A stretch of DNA of 48,320 nucleotides, taken from positions 1-48,320 of the IMG/VR virus record IMGVR_UViG_3300009187_000034; one strand, 5' to 3'. Position numbers and translations under genes: made by a program. Positions 20,101 through 27,684 of this stretch are shown here, piece by piece. The notes beneath the pieces are model-generated. The model ran no database searches. It saw nothing but the letters and a program-made list of their open reading frames with translations, and was not told the origin of the DNA. The first letter of the stretch is position 1. Every line of letters begins with the position of its first letter. Source of the stretch: a virus.

Positions 20101-22752
20101 AAAAAAGAGAACGGCGAAATGCAATTTAACAGCACGCCTGCTGTGTTTGGTCCGGGTGGAGAGGCTTTCCAGCGTGCGGCTGATGCGCTTATGATTAAAC
20201 AAAGACCGCTTAAAGATCGTTTTTTTCCAACTAATATTGGCTTAACGATTGAGCAAAAGTTTATTAAAGCGTCTGCTGGTTTAATGCGTGTTTACGAGAA
20301 CACGGGTCTTTCTAAGACTGCTGATGCACTACAAACTCAATACTACATACAAAACCATAACCAACGATTTGCTTGGACTTCACAAGCTACAGCTCGTGGC
20401 GTACCAATTCTACGCAAAGAAGAAGGCGGTAAGGGGTTTGTTCTTGAATCTAAAGAAGGCCCTAGCTTAAAGAAACTTGCTGAAATTTTAGGCAAAGCTA
20501 ACTGGGGAAATGCAGAAGGCGTACGTAACGCATATAGCCTGTACAGAATAAGTAAGCGTGCTAAACGTGTTGGGCTATCTAAACTTGGCTTTAAGAAAGA
20601 AGAAGTCACAGAAAAGATGCTCAAGGATGTGGACGCAGCGGTATCTGCTAACAAACAACTAGCAGACATTTTTAAAGAAGCAGACGCTGTGTACGATCAG
20701 TACAACAAAAACTTAATGAACTTGTTGGTACAGACAGGGCGTATGTCTCAGAAAGTAGCTGACGACCTTACCAAACATAACGATTACATTCCGTTTTATA
20801 GGCAAGAAGCTAATGGCGATGTATACCTAGAAATTGGCGGTGCGCCTCGTATACAAGTTGGTAACTTAAAAGATCAGCCTTATTTAAATGAGTTGGTTGG
20901 TAGCGACGAACGTATCGTAGACATTTACCAAGGCGCTCTACAAAATACCAACATGGTTATGGATATGGCTTTGCGTAACCTAGCCACCCGTAATACCGCT
21001 TACTCTTTGGGCAAAATGGGTTTCCTTGAAAAAGGTAAGAACAAAGATGGTATTGGTATTCGCAAGGGTTTTGGAGAAACTAAAAATAATGTAATTCGTT
21101 TCTACGTACAGCCTGTTGACGAAAGCGATGATGGCAAACGTCATGTTATTTTGAAAGAAGATGTGGCTGGCGTACCTGCACAGTTTATTATTGAGGGCTT
21201 GGCTGGCGTTAATACATCTGTGCCGACGTTGATTAGTATGATGGGCGCTCCGGCAAGATTGTTACGCTCTTGGGTTACAAGAAGCCCTGTGTATGCTGCA
21301 CGGCAGGTTGTTCGTGACCCGTTCATTGCTGTTATGGCTAACGGTGTTGATGTTGGTGGTGCGTTGAAGGCTTTTAAGATTATGGGTCAAGCCATTACTG
21401 GCAAGCCTGTAGAAGATGAGATTGGTCGTCTTGGTTTGATTGGTAGCAACGTGTTTACCGGAACCAATGAAGATGTGCAGAAAATCATGTTACAGATTAC
21501 CAGCGGTAAAAAAGGCTGGGAATCTTACTTGGCTAAAGCAGATATGCTTGCGTTGCAAGGCGATGCAGCAACTCGTACAGCCGCATTTAATAACTTCCGT
21601 AAGCAAGGCTTAAGCGAAATAGAAGCAATTATTGCCACCTACGAACTGATGCCGTTTACTCAGCGTGGTACATCGTCTAGCTTGTATTTGCTTTCTACAA
21701 TGGTGCCATTTATGAACGCTCAAATACAGGGACTAAATGTCTTGTACAAAGCGTTTACAGGAAAGTCTACTTTCCAAGAGAAGTTGCGTATTAAAGAAAA
21801 GCTATGGCAGCGAGGTATGTTGATGTTTGGTATGTCTATGGCATACGCTATATTGATGAGCGAAGACGAAGCATACCAGAACGCTAACGACGATGAAAGA
21901 CTTAACAACTGGTTTGTATATGTGCCGGGTGTTGATGAGCCAGTACGTGTACCTATTCCATTTGAATTAGGTATTGTGTTTAAAGCGTTGCCTGAGACAA
22001 TTGTTAACATAGCAAGAGGCGACAGAACTGCTGCCGAAGGTATCAAGGGGTTGGGTAAGATGCTTGCTAACGCTGCGCCTATTGGACCAAGCTCAATACC
22101 GCAAGCCGTTAAAGCGCCGTTTGAAGTCATGGTAGATTACTCATTCTTTACACAACGAAGTATTGTTGGCGATCGTTTAAAAGATGTCGACCCTTCCGAG
22201 CGTTTTAATGCTAACACTTCTGAAATTGCCAAATTTATTGGTAAAGGCACAGGTCAAATCCCTATCCTTGGTGAGTACCTATCACCTGTTCAGATTGAGT
22301 ACTTGGTTCGTGGGTACACAGGCAGCTTGCCATTAGCCGTAGCTTCATTAACTAATCCGTTGTTTGGTAGCGAAGCCGGAGAAAAACCTACTTCTCGTGC
22401 TAGCGATTTACCTGTTGTTGGTTCTTTATTCCAACCTAAAGATGCCGGTGGTCTTATCAATCGTGCATACAAAGATATGGAAAGCGTTAACAGAGCTAAA
22501 GGGACTTACGACAAGCTGCTTGACGAAGGGCGTGAAAAAGAAGCTGACTCTTATGCAGATCGTTTTGCGGACATGCTTGATCTTGCGCCGCTTGCTGGGG
22601 ACTTCCGTTCACGTATGGGGCAACTTGCTAAAGAAGAACGTGAGATTAAAGCGGATCCAAGTCTGTCAGGTCCCGAGAAACGCCGTCAACTTGATGAGAT
22701 TCGTCAAGAACGCATTGAACGCGCTAAAGAGTTTATTAGCGAACGCGGGTAA
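14200..22752 (+). CDS. Giant internal virion / ejected polyvalent protein with predicted metalloprotease motif
   Basis: 2,850 residues, the largest gene here. Starts MPYLRLPDGSYMDVPEGVS. Residues about 105-150 are Ala/Gly hydrophobic (possible membrane segment). About 270-1,700 is mostly charged coiled coil. Around 1,780-1,960 is a predicted zinc peptidase: AHEVIGHLG with His1833, Glu1834, His1838, and a second VHEMIAHVEE with His1900 and Glu1901. The C-terminal 600 residues (e.g. LISMMGAPARLLRSW, SRASDLPVVGSLF, and an ending MxQLAKEEREIKAD) resemble large polyvalent protein-associated domain 38 and similar phage modules. By family analogy (T7 gp16-like role) it would be packed in the virion and enter the host with the DNA, and the protease could act on wall or host proteins. 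Activity and ejection are inferences. Ends 17 nt inside the convergent gene. Confidence 0.75.
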   Translation: MPYLRLPDGSYMDVPEGVSQREALAHAKEKYKDLFQPVEKPDTGLTGAAKASYQTLKGDVAALAGRAGLMDVGEAEKYQKERQAEAQRVFKPTEEGWTEAPFLKARELIGGSLPYMAAPIAVGGAAALGGAPVAAGAGLAGLASGLQFTGSNLSRQMNTGKALKDTDLMAAGAAAIPQAALDVVGFRFLPGVQKIFKSAGVELSEQAAKKVIEAGTLKTAGQYVVGGAKIGGIEGATEAGQQFFERLQAGLNIGDEQARKEYLESFIGGAVLGGIASPFGVAGKRGEAKDVIAKEQAKRDLEASKLAEEQQLADIQAKKDAELQAVQERKTKIEQMGLELYQAKPDLLKKLEELNTQAQRVTDLDELATLSQQAQDVQAQLNNLDPELVGANLKKLKKENDALKGQINKAEKDGNEDLRTELSTKYNENAAAIEEKALRLEALKYKPIVPPDVQKIQEKLNAAQKQLQKAKEQGDLVSVGRIVAKIKEYQSIPEYQEYAAEQKRIGEERSKRAATSADILAQEEQANQANEEIEAGNVVTMRKPPKKKYVDLPRLQQYYNSSVEQLNAKLAESSKAPALEIPEGQSAQETIAMVQQKFPEAFMSPEQRKNANINLPPADPEVQKLIKKVQDAKDMLEEHRPVTYSREQAKPDLAQQLVDKFTAPEQKLPTELTPEQKKAESARLAKLDGLKKDYYDSFDAYKKIIDESEAASQGTGKGKRLYGYNGRPLQASEKAIEAFNKYVEAKNAYLQVMSEGTPTPANAIKGLEAAQDVALLDLTDTIDSMRKGEFFGGPNPAAASSFLGTLAQKARTELEKYKEATLSQIDYVRQGRGMDALTEDAKAEINGQLESLLAGKIERATGKLARVLKAGEKAAPEDTAIRAAFEKAGFKFEPIATGEKEILTGFSREELADVKDAVNKIKDKALQKERKFGKLTRESTGDLFTEGRIKNTKKARKTDVELDDAEQAVRGVNAILDTALSSKDRTTFEEAKRLLEEGVKTRDTTDYSASGVAKVMPGLVDAINEQAYRASLGREIEAKETSQAIARVKDAFASPVQTGPKGKTTTQLEFFPGETATIRADEKNLSRLGQLRNARGADAISSGRKYFAEKATGAFRPAAMLKYFESPELAQLLDTAQELQAEGKKYASKAKVLKRQSTKDKYRAMADEAFAMYDETMVEVNEYVDFIEDYARKAIEKADKPAAFIAAFETQKQTVQKELSNAKKVIAAQEAKEAAAVEEKLTVARAKLKKAKTSEERNFLLDEISALEKTKRPDIVDELAAAERKVRGAKTLKQKIEARAEVLKIQSNALDNVIKDTKERIAEEQASAAQQTGLGLPGTRTQFKTLPRMEAELPNRFPTIQSKFEFARTYYKEMLAARSMTMNTKQRQALVEKRKKYEDAVVSLDKAFKQNNVDSRIATVMRNMVTMEEGTPQYRKAENLILSIEERIQQAIAGLKPKTETIAIKGVETKEAVENEAKVKEVIGEYSYESVKPSGPEQTAAEKAVGRISETELAKLRKVKQTRFDFVTKRLADQKAPVADRAALVDELQRKEKGPNGQEITVGLEAEIKAIDEILNARRIGMVVGQAQEEKGSKKYKATVTEKEMEKAGKFDKAGVHPESYSLVAKAYKDRTADKQKREANKTPAAVTKLIKEIAALQTEIQYDNLPAPKIVEKMALISDKRAQVERATLEFTETLEAKKMGISVEEYRRIFNFMNAGEFVFDADVSLTKDQVEKENARRRKESDVDFRVGSGKSVGLQMLRADAKAVVDKIKLPKGLDITVIQELSPMVKEYIRTRGVDPESVKGFVTNNGSVVIVAGKHENAKDVEATVAHEVIGHLGVEQTLGQAGMEKLVQHITAQKGGVMGLASKLGVWKEAYGAYAAALNSGKTKEEAQADAVHEMIAHVEEKRPGRSGFEDFKVFVKALVGVLRAALRKFNINLDIDTNDIYKILRDARKNFDAVSPGLYKKENGEMQFNSTPAVFGPGGEAFQRAADALMIKQRPLKDRFFPTNIGLTIEQKFIKASAGLMRVYENTGLSKTADALQTQYYIQNHNQRFAWTSQATARGVPILRKEEGGKGFVLESKEGPSLKKLAEILGKANWGNAEGVRNAYSLYRISKRAKRVGLSKLGFKKEEVTEKMLKDVDAAVSANKQLADIFKEADAVYDQYNKNLMNLLVQTGRMSQKVADDLTKHNDYIPFYRQEANGDVYLEIGGAPRIQVGNLKDQPYLNELVGSDERIVDIYQGALQNTNMVMDMALRNLATRNTAYSLGKMGFLEKGKNKDGIGIRKGFGETKNNVIRFYVQPVDESDDGKRHVILKEDVAGVPAQFIIEGLAGVNTSVPTLISMMGAPARLLRSWVTRSPVYAARQVVRDPFIAVMANGVDVGGALKAFKIMGQAITGKPVEDEIGRLGLIGSNVFTGTNEDVQKIMLQITSGKKGWESYLAKADMLALQGDAATRTAAFNNFRKQGLSEIEAIIATYELMPFTQRGTSSSLYLLSTMVPFMNAQIQGLNVLYKAFTGKSTFQEKLRIKEKLWQRGMLMFGMSMAYAILMSEDEAYQNANDDERLNNWFVYVPGVDEPVRVPIPFELGIVFKALPETIVNIARGDRTAAEGIKGLGKMLANAAPIGPSSIPQAVKAPFEVMVDYSFFTQRSIVGDRLKDVDPSERFNANTSEIAKFIGKGTGQIPILGEYLSPVQIEYLVRGYTGSLPLAVASLTNPLFGSEAGEKPTSRASDLPVVGSLFQPKDAGGLINRAYKDMESVNRAKGTYDKLLDEGREKEADSYADRFADMLDLAPLAGDFRSRMGQLAKEEREIKADPSLSGPEKRRQLDEIRQERIERAKEFISERG

Positions 22753-22927
22753 AAAGAACACCGAGTTTGCCCTGTACGGTACCAAACTCGGCTTTACCTA
22801 TAATGCGGTGGTGAGTGGCGGCGCTTAGCCCCTCACTTTTTGTTTCTTCTAACCGCAACGTTGGTACAAAAAACTTCTGTTTAATCTCTAGCTTTTGCCA
22901 CGGGTAGTGCACTTTAACTTTCTTCAT
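22736..22927 (-). CDS. Small basic protein at the end of the replication operon, unknown
   Basis: 63 residues, Lys/Arg-rich with HYPWQKLEIKQKFFVPTLRLEE, then a helical EGLSAATHHRIIGKAEFG and GVLFTRVR. The ATG lies inside the last codons of the primase-helicase gene (14-nt overlap), and its 3' end overlaps the convergent giant virion gene by 17 nt. The globular, basic composition and the coupling suggest a real gene, perhaps a DNA-binding accessory of the primase; function is not known. Confidence 0.6.
   Translation of the reverse strand: MKKVKVHYPWQKLEIKQKFFVPTLRLEETKSEGLSAATHHRIIGKAEFGTVQGKLGVLFTRVR
22761..22791. terminator. Hairpin at the convergent late/early junction
   Basis: Perfect 9-bp stem (CCGAGTTTG / CAAACTCGG) with a 13-nt loop, 9 nt after the plus-strand late operon stop. 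Downstream T content is modest on plus (CTTTA) and better on minus (TGTTCTTTTT). It lies within the small minus-strand gene, so it could end either transcript or just be mRNA structure. Confidence 0.4.
22811..22841 (+). terminator. Possible intrinsic terminator of the late operon
   Basis: GTGAG...CTCAC outer stem with an inner GGC/GCC pair, followed directly by TTTTTG, about 60 nt past the late operon stop. Also inside the antisense coding region of the small minus gene, so coding constraint may explain part of it. Confidence 0.4.
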
Positions 22928-25790
22928 CGTCAGGTGTTATTGGTCTAGTAATCTGCATCACGTTGACCCGCATGCTAGGACCACGAGTCTTGGTTAACAT
23001 ATCCTTACGCACATACTTAACCTTGTAGTTGGGCATCGCCTCGATAGCTTCTTTAAAATCCTTGTAACCAAAACTCATTGATACACAGTGCTGTTTAAGT
23101 AGTTGCTCTTCAATAAAGTAATCAATGTGCCCCGGTGTGAAGCCTTTTTCTACACGCCCTGCAATGTCCGATCGAGTTAGCGACTCATCTACTGCTTCCG
23201 TGCCACCCAGACTAGCTATTAGTTTGCCTTCAATAGACAGCTTAACCATAACAAACTTACCATAATACTCACGGGTGTAGGCGTTTAATACATCTTCAGC
23301 CGTACGCTCGCTGCTATGGATAATCCCACGGGCGCTGTATACCATCATGCGCAGAACTTCTACAATAGGTTTAACTGGAATGTCGATGATGTTGGCATAC
23401 TTTTTACCAAGCAGTTGTACAACAGCAATAATGCAACTATTGCCTGCCGTCCAGTAACGCTCATCCTCATTGGACTCAAACTCTACCTTGAGCTTATCTT
23501 TGGTTTCAGCCAATACCCGCTTGGCAGTTTCTCTGTTACGCACTATCCAACGGATTAACTCACGCCCTGCTACACCAAAGTTCTTTTTGAGTAAGGACAA
23601 GGCTTCTGCTTCTTCGGAAGTCCACTTCAGCTTCTTGTTCATCTGCAACTCAAGGATACGGAACATCTCAGCCTGTGATGCGTGTTTACGAGCGCCTGAT
23701 AAGAAATCCATGACGTGCGTATTGGATGAAAAGAGCACCAGCAGTTTCCAAGTAGTGTCGTTAATCCGCTCTTCGTTAGAGCCCTGCTTCATACGATCTT
23801 TACCCTTACCCTGCGTTAAATCTAGCAGGAACTCAGGCAACCACTCGAAGTCATCACGACTCTTGTTGGTAGTCTCGTCAATAATAAACGGCAAGCTATT
23901 CAGTAAACCCTGACGTTGTTGCGATGCAACAATAGATGTACTCTGCGTTACACGATACCGCTCAGGATGCCCAAAGAAACTAGCCGCTAGTTCAAGCGCC
24001 AACGACTTACCCATACCTGATTTAGAAGAACCCAAGTGATATACACAGCCGTTGTAGCCTGTAAAGTCCATCAAGACAGAAGCTGGACCAACTAAAGACA
24101 TAGCCAAGACTTGCCACTCACCCTTGGCAATCAACATGTTAAAGACTTTTTTCCAGTTATCTAAAGAGCCAGTAGGCTTGGTAGACTGATTGATATTGTC
24201 TAACGCTGGGGTTGGTACGTATATTTCTGTGCCATCAGGTGCAAATATACGACTGTTATACACAAATGTTTCGTCTTCTTGCCAGCCACAACTGTTTGGT
24301 ATAGGTATAGCCTTCTTATTGGCACTAATAAACTCCACACAACCACGTACATAGTCAAACAAGTTCTTGTCATTACCAGCGCCAAAGGCGGCAATGATGT
24401 TTTGATTGGCTAGTGCCTTAACGGTTTCTTCTTTGCTAACAATGGATTTCTGAGGGATTAAAACATCAATTGCACCATCAGGACGAAAAGCCATTAGGTG
24501 AACTATGTGATCTCCTTTATTATTAAGAATATCTACTGCGAACAAATCGTAGGGGAGAAGCATTACCTGCTTGCGTGATTTACCGCCCTGCTCGTCCTCC
24601 ACCATCCTGTCCATAAACACACCGCCGTTAGTGCCAAAGCCGAATCCTTTGGGTGGAGTTGGGCGTGTAATTTTGACTGGTTCTGTCTCGTCATTGAGAT
24701 TGGCTGATACTTCTTTCTCTTGTATCCGATCGACTACAACTTCTTTTGGCTCATTATCTACCTTGATTTCCCGACCTAATGCTAGGGGATTAGTAATCTT
24801 GCCGTAGTGTGGGCAAGCGATACAGATACCGGGGTTTGCTTCATCCAGCTTGAGGCATTTGTATGGCCCTTTGATCTGATTCCACTTGGTGTTGTGGCGG
24901 TCTAAATCATAGGGGTGCATAGCCGATAACGCCAAGCCTTCTTCTACCCCGTCAGTACATGACTTAGCTATGCTGAGGATGCCACGCCACAAGGGTTCCA
25001 TGCCGTCTTCTGTTGCGTGTTCACGGTAGTAGTTAATCTGACCGCATTTATCCCCGATAGTTTTAAAGTATGTAACGCTGTTTTCCATTAGCTTAACGCT
25101 ATTGGCATTGGGCGGTAGTTTAGGGCGGTTTCCGGGCAGTTGTAGTGCAGGTAAGCCTTCGTATGCCGCAACCCCAATCTCTTCTTTAAGGTGGCTCGCA
25201 AGGGTCTCAAAATCGAACGTAGTGCCTGCTAATTTAATGACTACTTTGCGTGGCTTTTCTTGCTTGTAGTTGTGTGTATCAGGCACACGCAGAATACGTG
25301 CGGCATCCCCTGTAACGGAAAAGTCGATGTTGAACTTGAGCTTCTTGCACAACCGCTTTAAGTTCTCTGCAACAGGTTTCCAAGTGGCAATATCTACTTC
25401 TTCGGTAAACGGAAAGTAAACGTGCAACCCCCCACCGCTAGAAATAATCCAAGGATTACCTAATTCTTTAAGGCGTGAGTCCTCTAAAAACTGATCCAAT
25501 GCACGAGCGGCTTCGGCTTTGCTTTCGTAGTCCTTACCTACTGCACAATCAATATCCAAGAACAAAGACTTAATCTTTACCGCATTATCGGCAAGACGTT
25601 TCTTCTCGTCATTAAACGTAGCTAGTGCATAGAAAGTGTTGTACTTCTTCTCATCAAACTGTATAGCGGCGCTATACAACTCTTCAATCGTATTTACAAA
25701 TACGTGTTCTTTTTTAGCTGTGCTAATTTCTACGGCGCAATAAATACCCGAAGTCGGTAGCACAGTCGCTAGGAATTCCTGCGACGTCAT
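22914..25790 (-). CDS. Bifunctional primase-helicase (AEP primase plus DUF927/AAA-type helicase)
   Basis: 958 residues. N-terminal archaeo-eukaryotic primase: metal-binding FLDID with Asp79 and Asp81, SGGGLHVYFPF with His123, and ARILRVPDTHNYK (163-176). A CIACPHYGK segment with two Cys follows around residue 330. The C-terminal half is a ring-type helicase: Walker A GSSKSGMGKS with Lys595, Walker B LPFIIDE, and a LVLFSSNTHVMD sensor-like strand. It would lay primers and unwind at the fork together with the family A polymerase encoded in the same operon. Near the 3' end of the minus-strand operon. Motifs are complete; the DUF927 assignment of the helicase is from pattern memory. Confidence 0.85.
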   Translation of the reverse strand: MTSQEFLATVLPTSGIYCAVEISTAKKEHVFVNTIEELYSAAIQFDEKKYNTFYALATFNDEKKRLADNAVKIKSLFLDIDCAVGKDYESKAEAARALDQFLEDSRLKELGNPWIISSGGGLHVYFPFTEEVDIATWKPVAENLKRLCKKLKFNIDFSVTGDAARILRVPDTHNYKQEKPRKVVIKLAGTTFDFETLASHLKEEIGVAAYEGLPALQLPGNRPKLPPNANSVKLMENSVTYFKTIGDKCGQINYYREHATEDGMEPLWRGILSIAKSCTDGVEEGLALSAMHPYDLDRHNTKWNQIKGPYKCLKLDEANPGICIACPHYGKITNPLALGREIKVDNEPKEVVVDRIQEKEVSANLNDETEPVKITRPTPPKGFGFGTNGGVFMDRMVEDEQGGKSRKQVMLLPYDLFAVDILNNKGDHIVHLMAFRPDGAIDVLIPQKSIVSKEETVKALANQNIIAAFGAGNDKNLFDYVRGCVEFISANKKAIPIPNSCGWQEDETFVYNSRIFAPDGTEIYVPTPALDNINQSTKPTGSLDNWKKVFNMLIAKGEWQVLAMSLVGPASVLMDFTGYNGCVYHLGSSKSGMGKSLALELAASFFGHPERYRVTQSTSIVASQQRQGLLNSLPFIIDETTNKSRDDFEWLPEFLLDLTQGKGKDRMKQGSNEERINDTTWKLLVLFSSNTHVMDFLSGARKHASQAEMFRILELQMNKKLKWTSEEAEALSLLKKNFGVAGRELIRWIVRNRETAKRVLAETKDKLKVEFESNEDERYWTAGNSCIIAVVQLLGKKYANIIDIPVKPIVEVLRMMVYSARGIIHSSERTAEDVLNAYTREYYGKFVMVKLSIEGKLIASLGGTEAVDESLTRSDIAGRVEKGFTPGHIDYFIEEQLLKQHCVSMSFGYKDFKEAIEAMPNYKVKYVRKDMLTKTRGPSMRVNVMQITRPITPDDEES

Positions 25791-25805
25791 GTGAAACCTT
25801 TCGAA

Positions 25806-25973
25806 TTAATAACTGCGTGTTTGTACTATTTTGTCAGCAAAGCGGCGAACTAACTCTATTTGAAAATTCTTAGGCAAGCCTTGTGTATATACAAAATCTT
25901 CAGCAAAACGTAACAGTTCAAGATCACTAAGGGATGAGGCATGGATTGGGGTTTCTATTGGTGTTTGTTGCAT
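25806..25973 (-). CDS. Small 55-residue protein, unknown
   Basis: Translates as MQQTPIETPIHASSLSDLEL, then LRFAEDFVYTQGLPKNF, ending VRRFADKIVQTRSY: helical, acidic centre, basic end. The start codon lies inside the end of the upstream HTH gene (19-nt overlap) with a GAGG element about 10 nt before it, and it stops about 15 nt before the primase start. Overlap and tight spacing argue for a real coupled gene; no family recognised. Confidence 0.55.
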   Translation of the reverse strand: MQQTPIETPIHASSLSDLELLRFAEDFVYTQGLPKNFQIELVRRFADKIVQTRSY

Positions 25974-26221
25974 TGTCTTAGTGCCTCTTCTGATGTCTTG
26001 CTTGATTGGAGTATGTTCAACAAGGACTGCACACGCATCTTATATGCGTTGGTTACTTCGGTTCCGCTGAACCAGTTGTACACAGTTTGTCTTGTTGCGC
26101 CTGTAAATTTTGCTACTTCTATTACTGGGAAATCTAAGCTGATCGCCCACCGCCCCAACTGGTTGCCCAGCGTCTTAGGTGCGTTCTTTGTGGTGTTTCT
26201 AATTTCTTCTGAATAAGCCAT
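25955..26221 (-). CDS. Helix-turn-helix DNA-binding protein (XRE/Cro-like)
   Basis: 88 residues. LGRWAISLDFPVIEVAKFTG then ATRQTVYNWFSGTEVTNAYK is a clear HTH with recognition helix ATRQTVYNWFSG, followed by a short helical C-terminus. Size and single HTH fit a phage Cro-like regulator. Its position in the late part of the replication operon, without divergent promoters or integrase, suggests a regulator of replication or a switch to late expression rather than a lysogeny repressor (inference). The upstream 90 bp (26222-26311) contain no gene. Confidence 0.75.
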   Translation of the reverse strand: MAYSEEIRNTTKNAPKTLGNQLGRWAISLDFPVIEVAKFTGATRQTVYNWFSGTEVTNAYKMRVQSLLNILQSSKTSEEALRQCNKHQ

Positions 26222-26311
26222 GATTTTCTCGTTAAGTTGTGGGCGGGGGTACTGGTGCGATGTATGTGAAGCATCGGGTTATTAAACCATCCACGTTCCC
26301 CCCAAAACTAA

Positions 26312-27196
26312 TTACTCGTCATCCCACTCATCAACAGTAGCGGCTAGGCTACCGGCTTTCTTCTGTGGTACTGCGCTTGCCTTAACTGCTGGCTTGCGCT
26401 TCTCAGGCTCATCAAATGACTCAGCTTCTTCTGCTTTAGCTTTTGGCTTAGCACCTTCTATCTGAAGTGGCTTTTCAGTAGGCTTAGCGACTGACATTGT
26501 AATAGCATTTTTAGCTGGAGTAGAAGCGCCTTTCTCTACTGCTACTGCGTACTCATCATCCTCTAACCAACGTAATGGTTGGAAGAACAACTTGGGTACT
26601 GCGGCTTTTGTGTCGAAACGTAGGCGTGTAACCAATGTTTCAGGGTTAATGCTTTGTGCCGCAAGGTAACGAGCATAAGCTTGTAGTGGGCGTTTGTCGC
26701 CTTCTTCTTTACCAAAGATTGATGTAGCCGCTAGAGTTAATTGCATTACATCGCCTTGAATATCATTGGCTAACACTACAGCAAGACGTTGTGAGAAACG
26801 GCAAGCCTTGGAATCGCCCTGACCTGAGCCCTTAACATTCATTGGGCATGATGCGCAATTTGATGCTTGCGGTGTATCAATACTAGCATCAGGTGTTTCG
26901 CCGTCAGCAGACCAGCAGTTAGGCGCTGAAGTATTTCCTTCTTCGTATGTGCCAGCGTAGTATGTACGGCTGATCTTTGGTGCGGCATTGACGATAACAA
27001 CGTCAAGGTGGCGATCATCAATAGAGGTAATCTCTTTGCCGTCAGCCATCAAACGGAATACACCGCCCTTGATAGAAATACGTTTGCCACCGCCACCTAC
27101 ACCGCCCCCTGCGAGGCTTTTGGCTAGTGATGATAATTCCGCTTTGCGTGCGAAAGATGGTGCTTGTGTTGCATTAAAGTTGGCTAGTTCGCCCAT
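26312..27196 (-). CDS. Single-stranded DNA-binding protein-like, with cysteine cluster and acidic tail
   Basis: 294 residues. N-terminal globular part with KRISIKGGVFRLMADGK strands, NCWSADG, SNCASCPMN and ACRF cysteines (about residues 95-140) that could bind zinc or iron, then a beta-rich part, and a flexible Pro/Lys/Ala linker ending in the acidic tip VDEWDDE. A globular core, a linker and an acidic C-terminal tip are the layout of replicative SSBs (T4 gp32-like zinc SSBs also have cysteines). Located between the HTH/primase and the SNF2 helicase genes, consistent with replication. The specific family is inferred. Confidence 0.65.
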   Translation of the reverse strand: MGELANFNATQAPSFARKAELSSLAKSLAGGGVGGGGKRISIKGGVFRLMADGKEITSIDDRHLDVVIVNAAPKISRTYYAGTYEEGNTSAPNCWSADGETPDASIDTPQASNCASCPMNVKGSGQGDSKACRFSQRLAVVLANDIQGDVMQLTLAATSIFGKEEGDKRPLQAYARYLAAQSINPETLVTRLRFDTKAAVPKLFFQPLRWLEDDEYAVAVEKGASTPAKNAITMSVAKPTEKPLQIEGAKPKAKAEEAESFDEPEKRKPAVKASAVPQKKAGSLAATVDEWDDE

Positions 27197-27206
27197 GTTA
27201 CTGCTC

Positions 27207-27617
27207 CTATTTGGTTGGTTTACGTACTGTTACTGCATACTCGGACATCGAATTGAGACCGGCTGGCACCATGCCGGGGTTCTCATCTAAAAACATAGAC
27301 ATATTCTTCTGCGCTATGCGCTTCTCAAACAGATCTAGTGCGTCATGCTCCACAACAAACGTTTTGAAAGAATCCCAATCGTCTGTGTAGTAGCGTGTCT
27401 TTTGCGACAAAATAATAGTGCCTTCATCTGTACGCACAGAGCTACTGCCCAATGCCAACATTTGATCTTTCATAGCGTTCTTAATTTCGTCTTGCTTCGC
27501 TTTAAGTTCTTCGATCTGACTCTCATACTCCTTGGTCAATTCTTGAACTTTTGTGTATATCTTGCGATACACCCTTGCTAGTTTATCTAGCGGTATTACT
27601 TCATCTTCGTTTGGCAT
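27207..27617 (-). CDS. Coiled-coil protein of the replication operon, unknown
   Basis: 136 residues from MPNEDEV. This start is chosen because AAAGGAG lies 7 nt before it; a longer frame starting 30 nt upstream would put that ribosome-binding site inside the gene. N-terminal coiled coil (YRKIYTKVQELTKEYESQ and ELKAKQDEIKNAM), then a compact domain with DEGTIILSQKTRYYTDDW and FEKRIAQKNMSMFLDENPGMVPAG. Coiled coil plus small domain recalls host-nuclease inhibitors of the Gam type in general shape, but I cannot support that by motif. Confidence 0.65.
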   Translation of the reverse strand: MPNEDEVIPLDKLARVYRKIYTKVQELTKEYESQIEELKAKQDEIKNAMKDQMLALGSSSVRTDEGTIILSQKTRYYTDDWDSFKTFVVEHDALDLFEKRIAQKNMSMFLDENPGMVPAGLNSMSEYAVTVRKPTK

Positions 27618-27684
27618 TTTTATGCTCCTTTGTAAAATATTATACATCAGTAAAGCTGATTAGTAACCCGACATAGGGTTTTCC

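Noticed and set aside
14200-22752. Large antisense open frames across the giant virion gene and other late genes as genes
   Set aside because: They are shadows of a single intact frame, low in complexity, without ribosome-binding sites or recognisable motifs.
25955-26221. HTH protein as a lysogeny repressor indicating a temperate phage
   Set aside because: No integrase, excisionase, attachment site or divergent immunity region is visible; the gene sits inside the replication operon.
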